Below are positions 27,032 to 35,186 of a stretch of 64,000 nucleotides of DNA, in pieces. The translations under genes and the position numbers were made by a program. Source of the stretch: JBGPHT01 sp041484525 (GTDB taxonomy: Bacteria; Acidobacteriota; Terriglobia; Bryobacterales; Bryobacteraceae). The DNA is taken from assembly GCA_041484525.1 (NCBI GenBank), contig JBGPHT010000010.1:1-64000 (forward strand). Direction: 5' to 3'. Each line of letters opens with the position of its first letter. Position 1 is the stretch's first letter. Below the pieces are notes generated by a model, which was not told the origin of the DNA, ran no database searches, and saw only the letters and a program-made list of their open reading frames with translations.

Positions 27032-27037
27032 TATACT
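27032..27037 (+). promoter_or_regulatory. Candidate -10 hexamer TATACT, near-leaderless
   Basis: TATACT lies 9 bases before the ATG at 27047. Transcription would begin about 2-3 bases before the start codon. No -35 consensus is evident. Confidence 0.4.
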
Positions 27038-27046
27038 GAACTCGAT

Positions 27047-27940
27047 ATGACTCGCCGCACCGCCATCGCCCTGCTCGCTTCCTCCCTCGCCCGTTCGGCC
27101 GCCCGTCTGCCGGCGAACCGCAACGTTCGCTGGGCGCTCGGCTCGAACCTGTGGAACTACTTCCCGCGCGTTCCCTTCACCGACATTCTCGACGTCATGC
27201 GCGACACCGGATTCATTGGCATCCGCCTTACGCAGTTCCCGCAGATCCTCGAGACATACAAGATGACGCAGGCCGAGATGGAGCGCGAGGTTTCGAAGCG
27301 CAGCCTGCACGTGATCACCATTTCGTTCAACGGTCCGACGCACGATGCCGGGCGCCGCGCCGAGACGATCGCCAACGCCACCAAGGCGATGACGTTCCTC
27401 AAGGGCTTCGGCGCCGACCGCCTCGTGGTCTTTCCGCCCAACCGTTCGAACCTGACTGAGGCGGGGTTCAAGACGATGTGCGAGTCCTTCAACCGGATCG
27501 GCGAGGCCGCGGGCGAGATGGGCTTTCGCGCCGGCTTGCACAATCACATGGGCGAGATGGTGCAGACCGGGGAGGAGGTGGACCGCTGCATGGCCCTCAC
27601 CGATCCCAAACTGTTCTGGTTCTCGCCCGACACGGCGCACCTCCACCTGGCCGGGATCGACGTAGCACCGTCGCTCGAGAAGCACAAGCACCGCCTCATG
27701 CTGGCCGATTATAAGGACGCCAAACGGCCCGGCCCGGAAGTCGCGCCTTTCCGCCGCGAAGACATCTACGATTTGGGCGACGGCGAAATCGATTTCCCCG
27801 CCTGCCACCGCGTGCTGAAATCCATCGGCTACAAAGGCTGGCTCTGCGTAGATCTCGACATCGCGCGCCAGTCGCCGCGCGCCAGCTACGAACGGTGCGG
27901 CGCCTACGTCGTGAGTAAGCTGGAATCGATCTATGTCTGA
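27047..27940 (+). CDS. Exported sugar phosphate isomerase/epimerase-like TIM barrel
   Basis: A 297-residue AP-endonuclease-2-type TIM barrel of the xylose-isomerase-like/epimerase superfamily. The N-terminus MTRRTAIALLASSLARSAA is a twin-arginine-like signal. Fold markers include WALGSNLWNYFPRV, FRAGLHNHMGEMV, FSPDTAHLHLAGID, LMLADYKDA and GWLCVDLDIAR, with the usual metal-binding His, Asp and Glu positions. The substrate is unknown. Its stop overlaps the next gene by 8 bases, so the two enzymes probably act together in the periplasm. Confidence 0.82.
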   Translation: MTRRTAIALLASSLARSAARLPANRNVRWALGSNLWNYFPRVPFTDILDVMRDTGFIGIRLTQFPQILETYKMTQAEMEREVSKRSLHVITISFNGPTHDAGRRAETIANATKAMTFLKGFGADRLVVFPPNRSNLTEAGFKTMCESFNRIGEAAGEMGFRAGLHNHMGEMVQTGEEVDRCMALTDPKLFWFSPDTAHLHLAGIDVAPSLEKHKHRLMLADYKDAKRPGPEVAPFRREDIYDLGDGEIDFPACHRVLKSIGYKGWLCVDLDIARQSPRASYERCGAYVVSKLESIYV

Positions 27941-28811
27941 TCTCTCGCGCCGCGTGTTCCTGGGAGCCGCCGCCATGTCCGCATTCGCCGCCGATTATCC
28001 GATCCTCGACCCGCACGTCCACGTCTGGAAGCACGACCCGGCGTATCCGTTCGCTCCCGAAGCTCGCGTGCCCGAGCGCGACGCCGCGCCCGAGACGCTG
28101 CTCGAACATATGCGCGTCAACGGCGTCTCCAAAACGGTCATCATCCAGGTGATCCATTACCGGTACGACAATCGCTACCTGGCCGATGTGCTGAAGCGCT
28201 TCAAAGGGACGTTCCAGGGCGTGTGCCGCGTCGACCCGCTCTCCGCCGCCGCGCCCGACGACCTCGCGCGCCTCACCGGGCAGGGCTTCCGCGGAGTGCG
28301 GCTCAGCCCCGCGGGGAATGCCTCGGGCGATTGGTTCCGCGGCCCGCTCATGCCGCCGCTGTGGAAACGGTGCCAGGACCTGAAGGTCCCGATGACGGTG
28401 CTGGCGCCCATCGCGCGCATGCCCGAGGTGGGTGCGCTGCTCGACAAGTTGCCGGATCTCACCGTGGTCATCGACCACATGGCCGATTGCCCCATCGACC
28501 AGCCGACTGAGTTGGAGAAGTTGCTGGCGCTCAAGCGCTATCCCAACTTGTTCGTCAAGATTTCGCACACCTGGTCGCTCTCGCGCCAGCCCTACCCGTG
28601 GACCGACGCGCAGCAGTACGTGAAACGCGTCTACGATACCTTCGGCCCGCACCGCATCATGTGGGCCACGGACTGGCCCATCGTCGAGAACGTCTCGACG
28701 TACGAACGCGCGCTGTCGGTGGTGCGGGACGAGATGAAGTTCCTCAACGCCGAGGACAAGCAGTGGGTGCTCAACAAAACCATCCAGCGAGTCTGGCCGT
28801 TCCCGGCGTGA
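27933..28811 (+). CDS. Tat-exported amidohydrolase (TIM-barrel lactonase type)
   Basis: A 292-residue metal-dependent hydrolase of the COG3618 amidohydrolase-2 group, which includes fucono-lactonases. The N-terminus SDLSRRVFLGAAAMSAFA is a good Tat signal (S-R-R-x-F-L). Metal-site motifs are LDPHVHVWKHDP near the start, VIDHMADCP, and MWATDWPI near the end. ATG 27933 overlaps the preceding stop. With the isomerase upstream it suggests a small exported sugar-lactone or sugar-acid pathway; the exact substrates are inferred only. Confidence 0.85.
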   Translation: MSDLSRRVFLGAAAMSAFAADYPILDPHVHVWKHDPAYPFAPEARVPERDAAPETLLEHMRVNGVSKTVIIQVIHYRYDNRYLADVLKRFKGTFQGVCRVDPLSAAAPDDLARLTGQGFRGVRLSPAGNASGDWFRGPLMPPLWKRCQDLKVPMTVLAPIARMPEVGALLDKLPDLTVVIDHMADCPIDQPTELEKLLALKRYPNLFVKISHTWSLSRQPYPWTDAQQYVKRVYDTFGPHRIMWATDWPIVENVSTYERALSVVRDEMKFLNAEDKQWVLNKTIQRVWPFPA

Positions 28812-28853
28812 GTGGGCCGGCCTCCGATACCTGCTAGACTCAGTTTTCTGCAC

Positions 28854-29849
28854 ATGGCGGGTATTCCTGAGTCGGCAACTCTGTTCATGGCGGGCCTGAT
28901 CGAGCGCGCCCGCAAACTGAAAAAGACCATCGCGTTTCCCGAAGGCAGCGATCCCCGGGTAATCGAAGCGGCGGCGAATCTGGCGCGCCGGGGGGTGGTG
29001 AAGCCGGTACTCCTCGGGCCCGCACCCGCGAACCCTCCGGAAGGTGTCACGTTCATCGATCCCGCGAAGTCGCCGCAGGCCGCGAAGTATGCGGCCCTGT
29101 ACTACGAGCGGCGGCGCGCCAAGGGAATCACACAAGTAGAAGCGGCGGAGATTGCCAAACAGCCGTTGTATTTCGCGGCCCTCATGGTGGCCGCGGGGGA
29201 TGCGGATGGCAGCGTGGGCGGCGCCGTCAACAGCACGGCGGAGACGGTGCGCGCGGCGCTGCACGCGGTGGGCCCGGACCCGAAAGCGCGGCTGGTTTCG
29301 AGCGTGTTCATCATGGCGCTGCAGGATCGCTCGCTCGGGCACAACGGCCTGATGGCATTCGCCGATTGCGCCGTGGTGATCGATCCCACCCCCGGGCAGC
29401 TCGCCGATATCGCGATCGCTACCGCGCAGAGCACCCGCATCCTGATCGGCGCCGAGCCTGCCGTAGCGCTCCTCAGCTTTTCGACCAAGGGCAGCGGCAA
29501 GCATCCTGAAGTGGACAAGGTAGTGGAGGCGCTCCGAATCGTCAAAGCGCGCGCGCCTGAGCTGAACGTGGATGGCGAGTTGCAGGCCGACGCCGCGGTC
29601 TCGGCGGTGGTGGGAAAGTCGAAAGCTCCCGGCTCGACGGTCGCGGGGCGCGCCAACACGCTGGTGTTTCCGAATCTCTCCTCGGCGAATATCGGATACA
29701 AGCTGGTCGAGCGGCTGGGCGGCGCGATGGCGATCGGGCCGTTCCTGCAAGGCCTGGCCAAGCCGGCCAACGATCTTTCGCGCGGAGCATCGGCAGAGGA
29801 CATCTTTAACGCGGCGGTGGTGACGGCGCTGCAGTCCGAGCGGGGCTGA
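28854..29849 (+). CDS. pta: Phosphate acetyltransferase
   Basis: A 331-residue short-form phosphotransacetylase with no DRTGG N-terminal domain. Motifs: KKTIAFPEGSDPRVIEAA, GAVNSTAETVRAALHAVG, FADCAVVIDPTPGQLADIA, VALLSFSTKGSGKHPEVDKV and VFPNLSSANIGYKLVERLGG. It interconverts acetyl-CoA and acetyl phosphate. ATG 28854 is chosen; a second Met 11 codons downstream is possible. A TAGACT box lies some 15-20 bases upstream. The deacetylase-like gene starts 3 bases after its stop. No ackA is nearby, so the partner kinase is elsewhere or absent. Confidence 0.9.
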   Translation: MAGIPESATLFMAGLIERARKLKKTIAFPEGSDPRVIEAAANLARRGVVKPVLLGPAPANPPEGVTFIDPAKSPQAAKYAALYYERRRAKGITQVEAAEIAKQPLYFAALMVAAGDADGSVGGAVNSTAETVRAALHAVGPDPKARLVSSVFIMALQDRSLGHNGLMAFADCAVVIDPTPGQLADIAIATAQSTRILIGAEPAVALLSFSTKGSGKHPEVDKVVEALRIVKARAPELNVDGELQADAAVSAVVGKSKAPGSTVAGRANTLVFPNLSSANIGYKLVERLGGAMAIGPFLQGLAKPANDLSRGASAEDIFNAAVVTALQSERG

Positions 29850-29852
29850 CCG

Positions 29853-30779
29853 ATGCTTCCGTATCGTCTGGTGTACTCGGAGCGTTACGATCTCCACCTG
29901 GGCGACCACGTTTTTCCCTCGAAGAAATACAAGTGGCTGCGCGACCGCTTGCTCGAAATGCGCTTCGCCGGCGAGGAGGACTTCGTGGAACCTCAGCCGG
30001 CCTCGGACGACGATATGCTTCTGGTGCACGACGCCCAGTGGGTGTCGAAGCTGGTCTCGGGCACGCTGACCTACCACGACATTCTGCGCCTCGAGATTCC
30101 GTATTCACGCCAGATGGTGGATGCGTTCTGGCTGGCAGCGGGCGGGACAACGCTGGCGGCGCGCCTGGCGATCGAAGCGGGTGTGGGGTTCAACATCGGA
30201 GGCGGATTCCATCATGCGTTTCCCGGGTACGGCGAAGGGTTCTGCGCCATCAACGATATTGCCGTGGCGATCCGGCGTCTGCAGCGCGACGGCGCCATCA
30301 AGCGTGCGATGGTGGTGGATTGCGACGTGCACCACGGCAACGGCACAGCGGCAATCTTCGCGGACGACCTGTCGGTGTTCACACTCTCGATTCACCAGCT
30401 CAACAATTATCCCAGCGAGAAACCGCCCTCGAGCCTGGACATTCACCTGTCGGACGGTGTCGGTGATGCGGAATATCTGCAGCGATTGGGCAACGGCTAT
30501 CGCGCGGCGCTCGCGATGTTCCAGCCGGAGCTGGTGGTCTACGTGGCAGGCGCCGATCCATATCGCGACGACCAGTTGGGCGGCCTGGCCCTCACGTTCG
30601 AAGGTCTGATGGAGCGCGACCGGGTGGTAATCGAGAGCGCGCTGACGCAGCGCGTGCCGGTGGCGATCGTGCTCGCGGGCGGCTATGCGCAGAGCGTCGA
30701 GGACACGGTAACGATCCACGCCAATACGGCTGCGGTGGCGCGTGATGTGCTGCGGCGCGTGCGGCCGGAGAAGGGGTGA
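29853..30779 (+). CDS. Histone deacetylase-family (AcuC-like) lysine deacetylase
   Basis: A 308-residue arginase/deacetylase-fold enzyme. Active-site features: the tandem histidines FHHAFPGYGEGFCAINDIA (120-121), the zinc-binding VDCDVHHGNGT (Asp158, His160), the C-terminal zinc Asp in AGADPYRDD, and LAGGYAQSVED. AcuC-type members deacetylate acetyl-CoA synthetase. Placement 3 bases after pta suggests coupled control of acetyl phosphate/acetyl-CoA and lysine acetylation. A polyamine or acetoin role cannot be excluded. Confidence 0.9.
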   Translation: MLPYRLVYSERYDLHLGDHVFPSKKYKWLRDRLLEMRFAGEEDFVEPQPASDDDMLLVHDAQWVSKLVSGTLTYHDILRLEIPYSRQMVDAFWLAAGGTTLAARLAIEAGVGFNIGGGFHHAFPGYGEGFCAINDIAVAIRRLQRDGAIKRAMVVDCDVHHGNGTAAIFADDLSVFTLSIHQLNNYPSEKPPSSLDIHLSDGVGDAEYLQRLGNGYRAALAMFQPELVVYVAGADPYRDDQLGGLALTFEGLMERDRVVIESALTQRVPVAIVLAGGYAQSVEDTVTIHANTAAVARDVLRRVRPEKG

Positions 30780-30782
30780 AAG

Positions 30783-30829
30783 AGTCAAAGATCCGGGGAT
30801 GCTCCGGGCGTACGGATTCCTTTGTGACT
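30783..30829. terminator. Imperfect hairpin after the deacetylase gene
   Basis: agtcaaag-atccg pairs with cggattcctttgtgact across a loop that itself contains ccggggatgctccgg. It starts 4 bases past the deacetylase stop and probably ends that transcript, although no T-tract follows. It also marks the left edge of the lower-GC islet. Confidence 0.5.
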
Positions 30830-31002
30830 TAGGCCGACGCTATGCCACCTGGCAAGGTTATGGCTTATTTCGCCATCCTGATGTTTTGCCGTAGACAATG
30901 GGTGCCGTGGGGCGCCCTTCTCCACGTTCCGCAATGCCGTTTTAGACGTCCCGTAAGAATCCCGTGTGTGCGGTGGCAACATAAACTGTGAGGAGCTGTC
31001 CA

Positions 31003-31911
31003 GTGGAAGAATTGACAGGGGTGTTGGCCGACTGCGATCTCTCCGATTGGGCGAGATGGCTCATCACGAGCACGAACCTTGGTGCTCGGGAAACGCTGTT
31101 ATTCCTGGAGCGCGCCTTCATGCGCCTTGCACGTACCGCTCAGCGACGGGTGGCCCGCCGACTGGATAACGCCGATAGCAGCAATGTGGACGCTCTCTTG
31201 CACGAGCTCCTGGTTTATGAGGTCTGCTATGAGTTTGATTTGGATCCAGAGTTTGAGCCGAGCATAGCGGGTCAGACGCCTGATTTCGTGCTGAAGATTG
31301 CCGGTCAAACGTACATCGCCGATGTATTCCTCACAAACCGACCGAAGAAGACGGTGATCGAGGTCGGCGGTTTTTCGGGATATCAAGACCGCGGAGAGGC
31401 CGCCAAGAAAATCGCCGACATGGTATCAGAGAAAGCGGTCAGATACCGTGGGTTACACGTCCCACTGATTCTGTTCGTCGTATTCACGGGCCATAACGTC
31501 GGGACACACTACCTGGAGACGGCACTGTACGGTGCCACTGTGAGCGAACTGTTGTCGACCGGCGGCTTGACTATTGATTGTCATGAAGACTGGCACCGTC
31601 ATGGGTGTTTTTGCCCTCCGGGCCCAACGGCCTGCCACCGCGAGCTCAGCGCTATCATTGGCTGCGACTGGTTCGATACGTTGGCGCGTCACAAACCAGG
31701 ACGGAGGCTTCACTGTGTTGTCTATCACCACTGGCAGCCCACTGTCGCGCTGGCCTTGGGCTCGTTCGGACGATTTCAGGACGTTTACTGGCCGCGAAAC
31801 GAATCAGGCCTCTTCATCCCAGCCATCAGAGGCGAACCGAACCTCGTCATGGGTACAACCTCGGGGAATGAACCCGAGTGGGCATCGTACTCGACAGACC
31901 GCCCTTGGTAG
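31003..31911 (+). CDS. PD-(D/E)XK-like hypothetical protein
   Basis: A 302-residue protein from GTG 31003, with GAGGAG 7 bases upstream deciding the start over ATG 30988. Visible pattern: Glu68 in LLHELLVYE, Asp94 in QTPDFVLKI, and Asp107 in YIADVFLT, in the order and spacing of a PD-(D/E)XK nuclease core but without the classical lysine. The C-terminal half (CDWFDTLARHKPGRRLHCVVYHHWQP, ending SSTDRPW-like) is not a domain I know. Its GC is visibly lower than its neighbours, and it is isolated, so transfer is likely. Nuclease function is inference. Confidence 0.6.
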   Translation: MEELTGVLADCDLSDWARWLITSTNLGARETLLFLERAFMRLARTAQRRVARRLDNADSSNVDALLHELLVYEVCYEFDLDPEFEPSIAGQTPDFVLKIAGQTYIADVFLTNRPKKTVIEVGGFSGYQDRGEAAKKIADMVSEKAVRYRGLHVPLILFVVFTGHNVGTHYLETALYGATVSELLSTGGLTIDCHEDWHRHGCFCPPGPTACHRELSAIIGCDWFDTLARHKPGRRLHCVVYHHWQPTVALALGSFGRFQDVYWPRNESGLFIPAIRGEPNLVMGTTSGNEPEWASYSTDRPW

Positions 31912-31985
31912 CTCTATTCCGGCAACAATGTGGTTGATCCGGTTCGGAAGCTGGTTGAGGCCGGAAGGACAACAAAGGAACCACC

Positions 31986-32231
31986 ATGGCAAGCGGGCAA
32001 GGTCATAAGTTTAAGATCGGTAAAAGATACGGCTTGAGTCACATCCTTCGGGACTTGTATGGAGCAGATGTTCAATCTCCCAGGAACTTCCCAATCTGCC
32101 GCAGTCCCTTGACGTTGTCGCAGACTGCTTTCAATCCAGCAGTCAGCGGGATCGCCAGCAGCAAACCCGGAGCGTCCCACAGGAATCCCCAGAGCATCAG
32201 CGAAAACGTCACCACCAGCGGGTTGAGGTGA
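31986..32231 (+). CDS. Possible 3'-truncated small gene on the islet
   Basis: ATG 31986 has AAAGGA 7 bases upstream, a better start context than most genes here. The first 30 residues (MASGQGHKFKIGKRYGLSHI...) look like real basic protein sequence. From about 32072 the frame runs antisense through the AI-2E gene and looks like shadow (Ser/Pro-rich). The simplest reading is a gene whose 3' part was replaced by the islet boundary; it may also be spurious. Confidence 0.3.
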   Translation: MASGQGHKFKIGKRYGLSHILRDLYGADVQSPRNFPICRSPLTLSQTAFNPAVSGIASSKPGASHRNPQSISENVTTSGLR

Positions 32232-33259
32232 ACGCGCGAGCCTACGATCTTGGGGTAAAGCAGATTCAACGCGATCAGGTGCAGCAGCGAAACGATCATG
32301 ATCACCAGTACGTAGGTCGAAACCTGGTTGATGCTCAGCGCGGCAAATAACGGCGCCACCATCGCCAGCGGGAGGCCGACGTACGGGATCAGGCTCATGA
32401 GGCCGCTCAGCGGACCGACCAGCAGCGGGAACGGAAGGCGGATCATCCAGAAGATGACCGAGCTGAGAAGCGCCAGCAGAAGGCCGAGCAGGAAGTTGCC
32501 GACCACAAACGCGCGCACCATGTCGGCGATGCCTTGCAGGCTGCGCGCGGCCACCAGGCGGTCCTCGCCGTGGAAAAACTGCAGGAAGGCGCGGTTGATA
32601 TGGTCGCGCCAGCTCAGCATGAAGTAGACCAGGAAGGGGATGAACGACGTCATCAGCACGATCTGATAGAGCGAGCTGAGGCGCGCGGCAATGTAATCGC
32701 CGATCGGTGTGTTCTCTTCGTGAATGCGAACTTCGGGGATGCCAGGCGCGGCTGGCACCTGGGCTGAGGTGTCGGCCTTCTTGTTGTTGCGCTGTTTCTT
32801 GGCCTGCTCCGCTTGTTGCTGGGCGCGGACTCGCTCCGCCTCCTGCTGGCGCTGACGCGCGGGCACCACGAGCTGGTACGTGCGCTGCTCCATACCTTCG
32901 ATCTTCTGGCGGGCGTCGTCGACAATGTCGCCGATGCGCTGGCCGTACTTCGGCAGGTCGTCGTAGAGCGCGGCGAGCTGCGTGTACGCGCCCATTCCCA
33001 TGACGTAGAGGAACAGCAGAGCGACGGAGCAGACGACGAAGCTGGCCAGGCTGCGCGGAAAACGGAAACGCATCAGGAGCGCGACAAACGGCTCCAGGAT
33101 GAACGCAATGGTGACCGCGACGATGGAAGTAATAAAGAAGACGCGGCCGAAGTAAAGGATCGCGACGATCGTACCCATCGCTATCACGGGCAGCGCGAAG
33201 TGACGCGCTTCCTGGACAGCTTTGGCAGTGCTGTTATTGAATTTGGCGATCACCGGCAC
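32072..33259 (-). CDS. AI-2E family permease
   Basis: About 395 residues. Helices at the N-terminus (VIAMGTIVAILYFGRVFFITSI split by a short turn, and SFVVCSVALLFLYVMGMGA), a large hydrophilic insert of about 110 residues with a Gln/Glu/Arg-rich coiled coil (RQRQQEAERVRAQQQAEQAK), then the conserved C-terminal helices with LPFPLLVGPLSGLMSLIPYVG and HLNPLVVTFSLMLWG. The family includes TqsA and Na+/H+ antiporters; function here is unassigned. The start is uncertain: in-frame GTG codons lie at 33253, 33259 and 33274. It is divergent from ruvX. Confidence 0.85.
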   Translation of the reverse strand: MPVIAKFNNSTAKAVQEARHFALPVIAMGTIVAILYFGRVFFITSIVAVTIAFILEPFVALLMRFRFPRSLASFVVCSVALLFLYVMGMGAYTQLAALYDDLPKYGQRIGDIVDDARQKIEGMEQRTYQLVVPARQRQQEAERVRAQQQAEQAKKQRNNKKADTSAQVPAAPGIPEVRIHEENTPIGDYIAARLSSLYQIVLMTSFIPFLVYFMLSWRDHINRAFLQFFHGEDRLVAARSLQGIADMVRAFVVGNFLLGLLLALLSSVIFWMIRLPFPLLVGPLSGLMSLIPYVGLPLAMVAPLFAALSINQVSTYVLVIMIVSLLHLIALNLLYPKIVGSRVHLNPLVVTFSLMLWGFLWDAPGLLLAIPLTAGLKAVCDNVKGLRQIGKFLGD

Positions 33260-33297
33260 GGCAAAAAGGGCCACCTTTGCTTCGACTGTAACACACG

Positions 33298-33303
33298 TAT
33301 AAT
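33298..33303 (+). promoter_or_regulatory. Candidate -10 hexamer TATAAT for ruvX-mltG
   Basis: A consensus TATAAT ends 8 bases before the TTG start at 33312, with a weak TTGCTT 15 bases upstream. The leader would be 1-2 bases. Confidence 0.5.
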
Positions 33304-33311
33304 GAAATTGA

Positions 33312-33734
33312 TTGACGGCCTCCAAACCCCGTATCCTCGCGCTGGACCTGGGCAAACGGCGTATTGGACTTGCCATCAGCGATCCTCTCGGCATCACCGC
33401 GCAGGGCCTTCCCAACCTCGTCCGGACCAATAAGCGCACCGATCTTGCGGCGCTCAGCAAGCTCGCCGGCGAGCGCGAGGTGGGCCTGATCCTGATGGGG
33501 AATCCGATCAATATGGGCGGCGCCGAAGGGCGCCAATCCGGCTGGGTCCGCGAGTTCGCCGCGGCACTCGAAAAGGAGCTGGGCCTTCCCGTGAAGCTCT
33601 GGGACGAGCGCCTCACCACGGTGCAGGCCGGGCGCGTGCTGCGCGAGAGCGGCATCAGCATCGCCAAGCGTGCGGCCGCGGTGGACCGGCTCTCGGCGGT
33701 CATCCTGCTGCAAAGCTATCTGGATTCCCTATGA
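33312..33734 (+). CDS. ruvX: Putative pre-16S rRNA nuclease / RuvX (YqgF)
   Basis: A 140-residue RNase H-fold protein. Motifs: RILALDLGKRRIGLAISDP (first catalytic Asp), GEREVGLILMGNPINM, LPVKLWDERLTTVQA and the C-terminal AAAVDRLSAVILLQSYLDS with the last acidic residue. It trims 16S rRNA ends in E. coli. The start codon is TTG 33312, which gives the standard length; no in-frame ATG or GTG fits. Its stop overlaps the mltG start (ATGA). Confidence 0.9.
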   Translation: MTASKPRILALDLGKRRIGLAISDPLGITAQGLPNLVRTNKRTDLAALSKLAGEREVGLILMGNPINMGGAEGRQSGWVREFAAALEKELGLPVKLWDERLTTVQAGRVLRESGISIAKRAAAVDRLSAVILLQSYLDSL

Positions 33735-34711
33735 AAAAGGTGCGGCTCTTTCTGATGCTGGCGGTGGCGCTCGCGGGTTTTGCGTTGTATCGGGTATCGG
33801 TGCCCTACCAGGCGTTCGGGCAGGAGGTTTTTGTCGAGCTGCCGCACGGGACTTCTACCGGGACTATGGCGGATATGCTGACGAGCGCCGGCGTCATCCG
33901 CAGCCGCTGGGATTTCCTGTTGGCACGCGTGCTGCAGCGCGGCCGGACACTCCAGGCCGGCGAATACCGGTTCAACCATCCGGCCACCGTCACCGAGGTT
34001 TATTCCCGCATTGCGCGCGGCGACATCTTCTATTACGAGCTGGTGATTCCCGAGGGCAAGAACATCTTCGATATCGGGGCCGCTGCCGAAGAGCTGGGGC
34101 TTTTCAAAGCGGTGGATTTCGTGGCTGCCGCGCGTGATCCGGAACTGATCCACGATCTCGACCCCGCCGCGCCCACGCTCGAAGGTTACCTGTTTCCGAA
34201 CACGTACCGGCTGAGCCGTCACACCACGCCACAGCGATTGTGCCAGCTCATGACGGCCAAGTTCCGCGACGTTTGGAGCGGGCTCAAGACCGGCGCCAAC
34301 GTGCACGACACGGTGACGCTGGCGTCGCTGGTCGAGAAGGAAGGCAAGCTCTCCCCGGAACGCGCGGTGATGGCGGCGGTCTTCGCCAACCGGCTGCGCA
34401 TCGGCATGAAATTGGATTGCGACCCCACCACGATCTACGCCGCGCTGCTCGAACACCACTACCGCGGAACGATCTACCGGTCGGATCTGGAGAGCGACAA
34501 CCTGTACAACACGTACCGGCACGCCGGCCTGCCGCCCGGGCCGATCGCCAATCCGGGCCTGGCCTCGATGCAGGCGGCGCTTCATCCCTCCGATTCCGGC
34601 GCGCTGTATTTCGTGCTGCGGCCGGACGGGTCGGGCCGGCACGAATTCTCCAACAACATAGCGGCGCATGAAGCCGCTACTGCGAAGTACCGCCGTGGCC
34701 TCCAAAGATAG
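33731..34711 (+). CDS. mltG: Endolytic transglycosylase MltG
   Basis: A 326-residue YceG-like protein with one N-terminal anchor (KKVRLFLMLAVALAGFALYRV), a LysM-like region (about 40-110), and the catalytic domain with the Glu-containing TLASLVEKEGKLSPER and YNTYRHAGLPPGPIANPGLASMQAAL. It cleaves nascent peptidoglycan to terminate glycan strands. The ruvX-mltG pair with a 4-base overlap is common in bacteria. The 3' end overlaps the following gene. Confidence 0.93.
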   Translation: MKKVRLFLMLAVALAGFALYRVSVPYQAFGQEVFVELPHGTSTGTMADMLTSAGVIRSRWDFLLARVLQRGRTLQAGEYRFNHPATVTEVYSRIARGDIFYYELVIPEGKNIFDIGAAAEELGLFKAVDFVAAARDPELIHDLDPAAPTLEGYLFPNTYRLSRHTTPQRLCQLMTAKFRDVWSGLKTGANVHDTVTLASLVEKEGKLSPERAVMAAVFANRLRIGMKLDCDPTTIYAALLEHHYRGTIYRSDLESDNLYNTYRHAGLPPGPIANPGLASMQAALHPSDSGALYFVLRPDGSGRHEFSNNIAAHEAATAKYRRGLQR

Positions 34712-35186
34712 GCCCGTCAAGCAGCGGTTGCGCGATTATCTGGCGGCGGAAAATCCGGCGGCCATCACGGAAGCCATCTGGCACGAACTGCTGGCGCGCC
34801 TTCAGCCGGTGTCCGAAAGCTATCTGCGCGACCTGCTGCGCGATACGGGGCTGCCCTTCGAGCAGCCGTTCGCGGGCGTCCGGCAGCACACATTCGAGGA
34901 ATTGGAAACTACGCTGCGCGAGTTGCAGCACGTGTATGCGGAGGCGATGACGGCGGGCAACCGCGAACGCGCGCGCTACTGCCGGCGGCAGACGATCGCG
35001 GCCAAGGACCGCGCGCGGTTCCTGTCGAAGCATCCGCGCACCGCACCCGCGAAGGCGCAGCAGAAGGAAGAGATGCTGCAGTGGATGTTGGTGTGGCTGG
35101 AAAACCCCGAAGTTTTTGGCGTGTGGGTGGAGGCCCGGAAGCGAGCCCTCACTCCCCGCCAAAGCGATAACCCAGGATCGCCTTGA
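34668..35186 (+). CDS. Small helical protein of unknown function
   Basis: A 172-residue, charged, largely helical protein. Central part: SYLRDLLRDTGLPFEQPFAG followed by two helices with periodic Glu/Arg (FEELETTLRELQHVYAEAMT). The C-terminus WMLVWLENPEVFGVWVEARKRA is amphipathic. I do not recognise a family. It overlaps the mltG end by 44 bases from ATG 34668, or 17 bases if GTG 34695 is used, so it is likely translated with mltG. Its 3' end overlaps the convergent outer membrane protein gene by 38 bases. Confidence 0.6.
   Translation: MKPLLRSTAVASKDRPVKQRLRDYLAAENPAAITEAIWHELLARLQPVSESYLRDLLRDTGLPFEQPFAGVRQHTFEELETTLRELQHVYAEAMTAGNRERARYCRRQTIAAKDRARFLSKHPRTAPAKAQQKEEMLQWMLVWLENPEVFGVWVEARKRALTPRQSDNPGSP

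Noticed and set aside
30783..30829. tRNA 3' end as an attachment site for the islet
   Set aside because: The hairpin does not fold into a tRNA arm set and no flanking direct repeat was found.
31003..31911. Confident restriction endonuclease call
   Set aside because: Only the acidic positions fit; the motif lysine is absent and no methyltransferase is adjacent.
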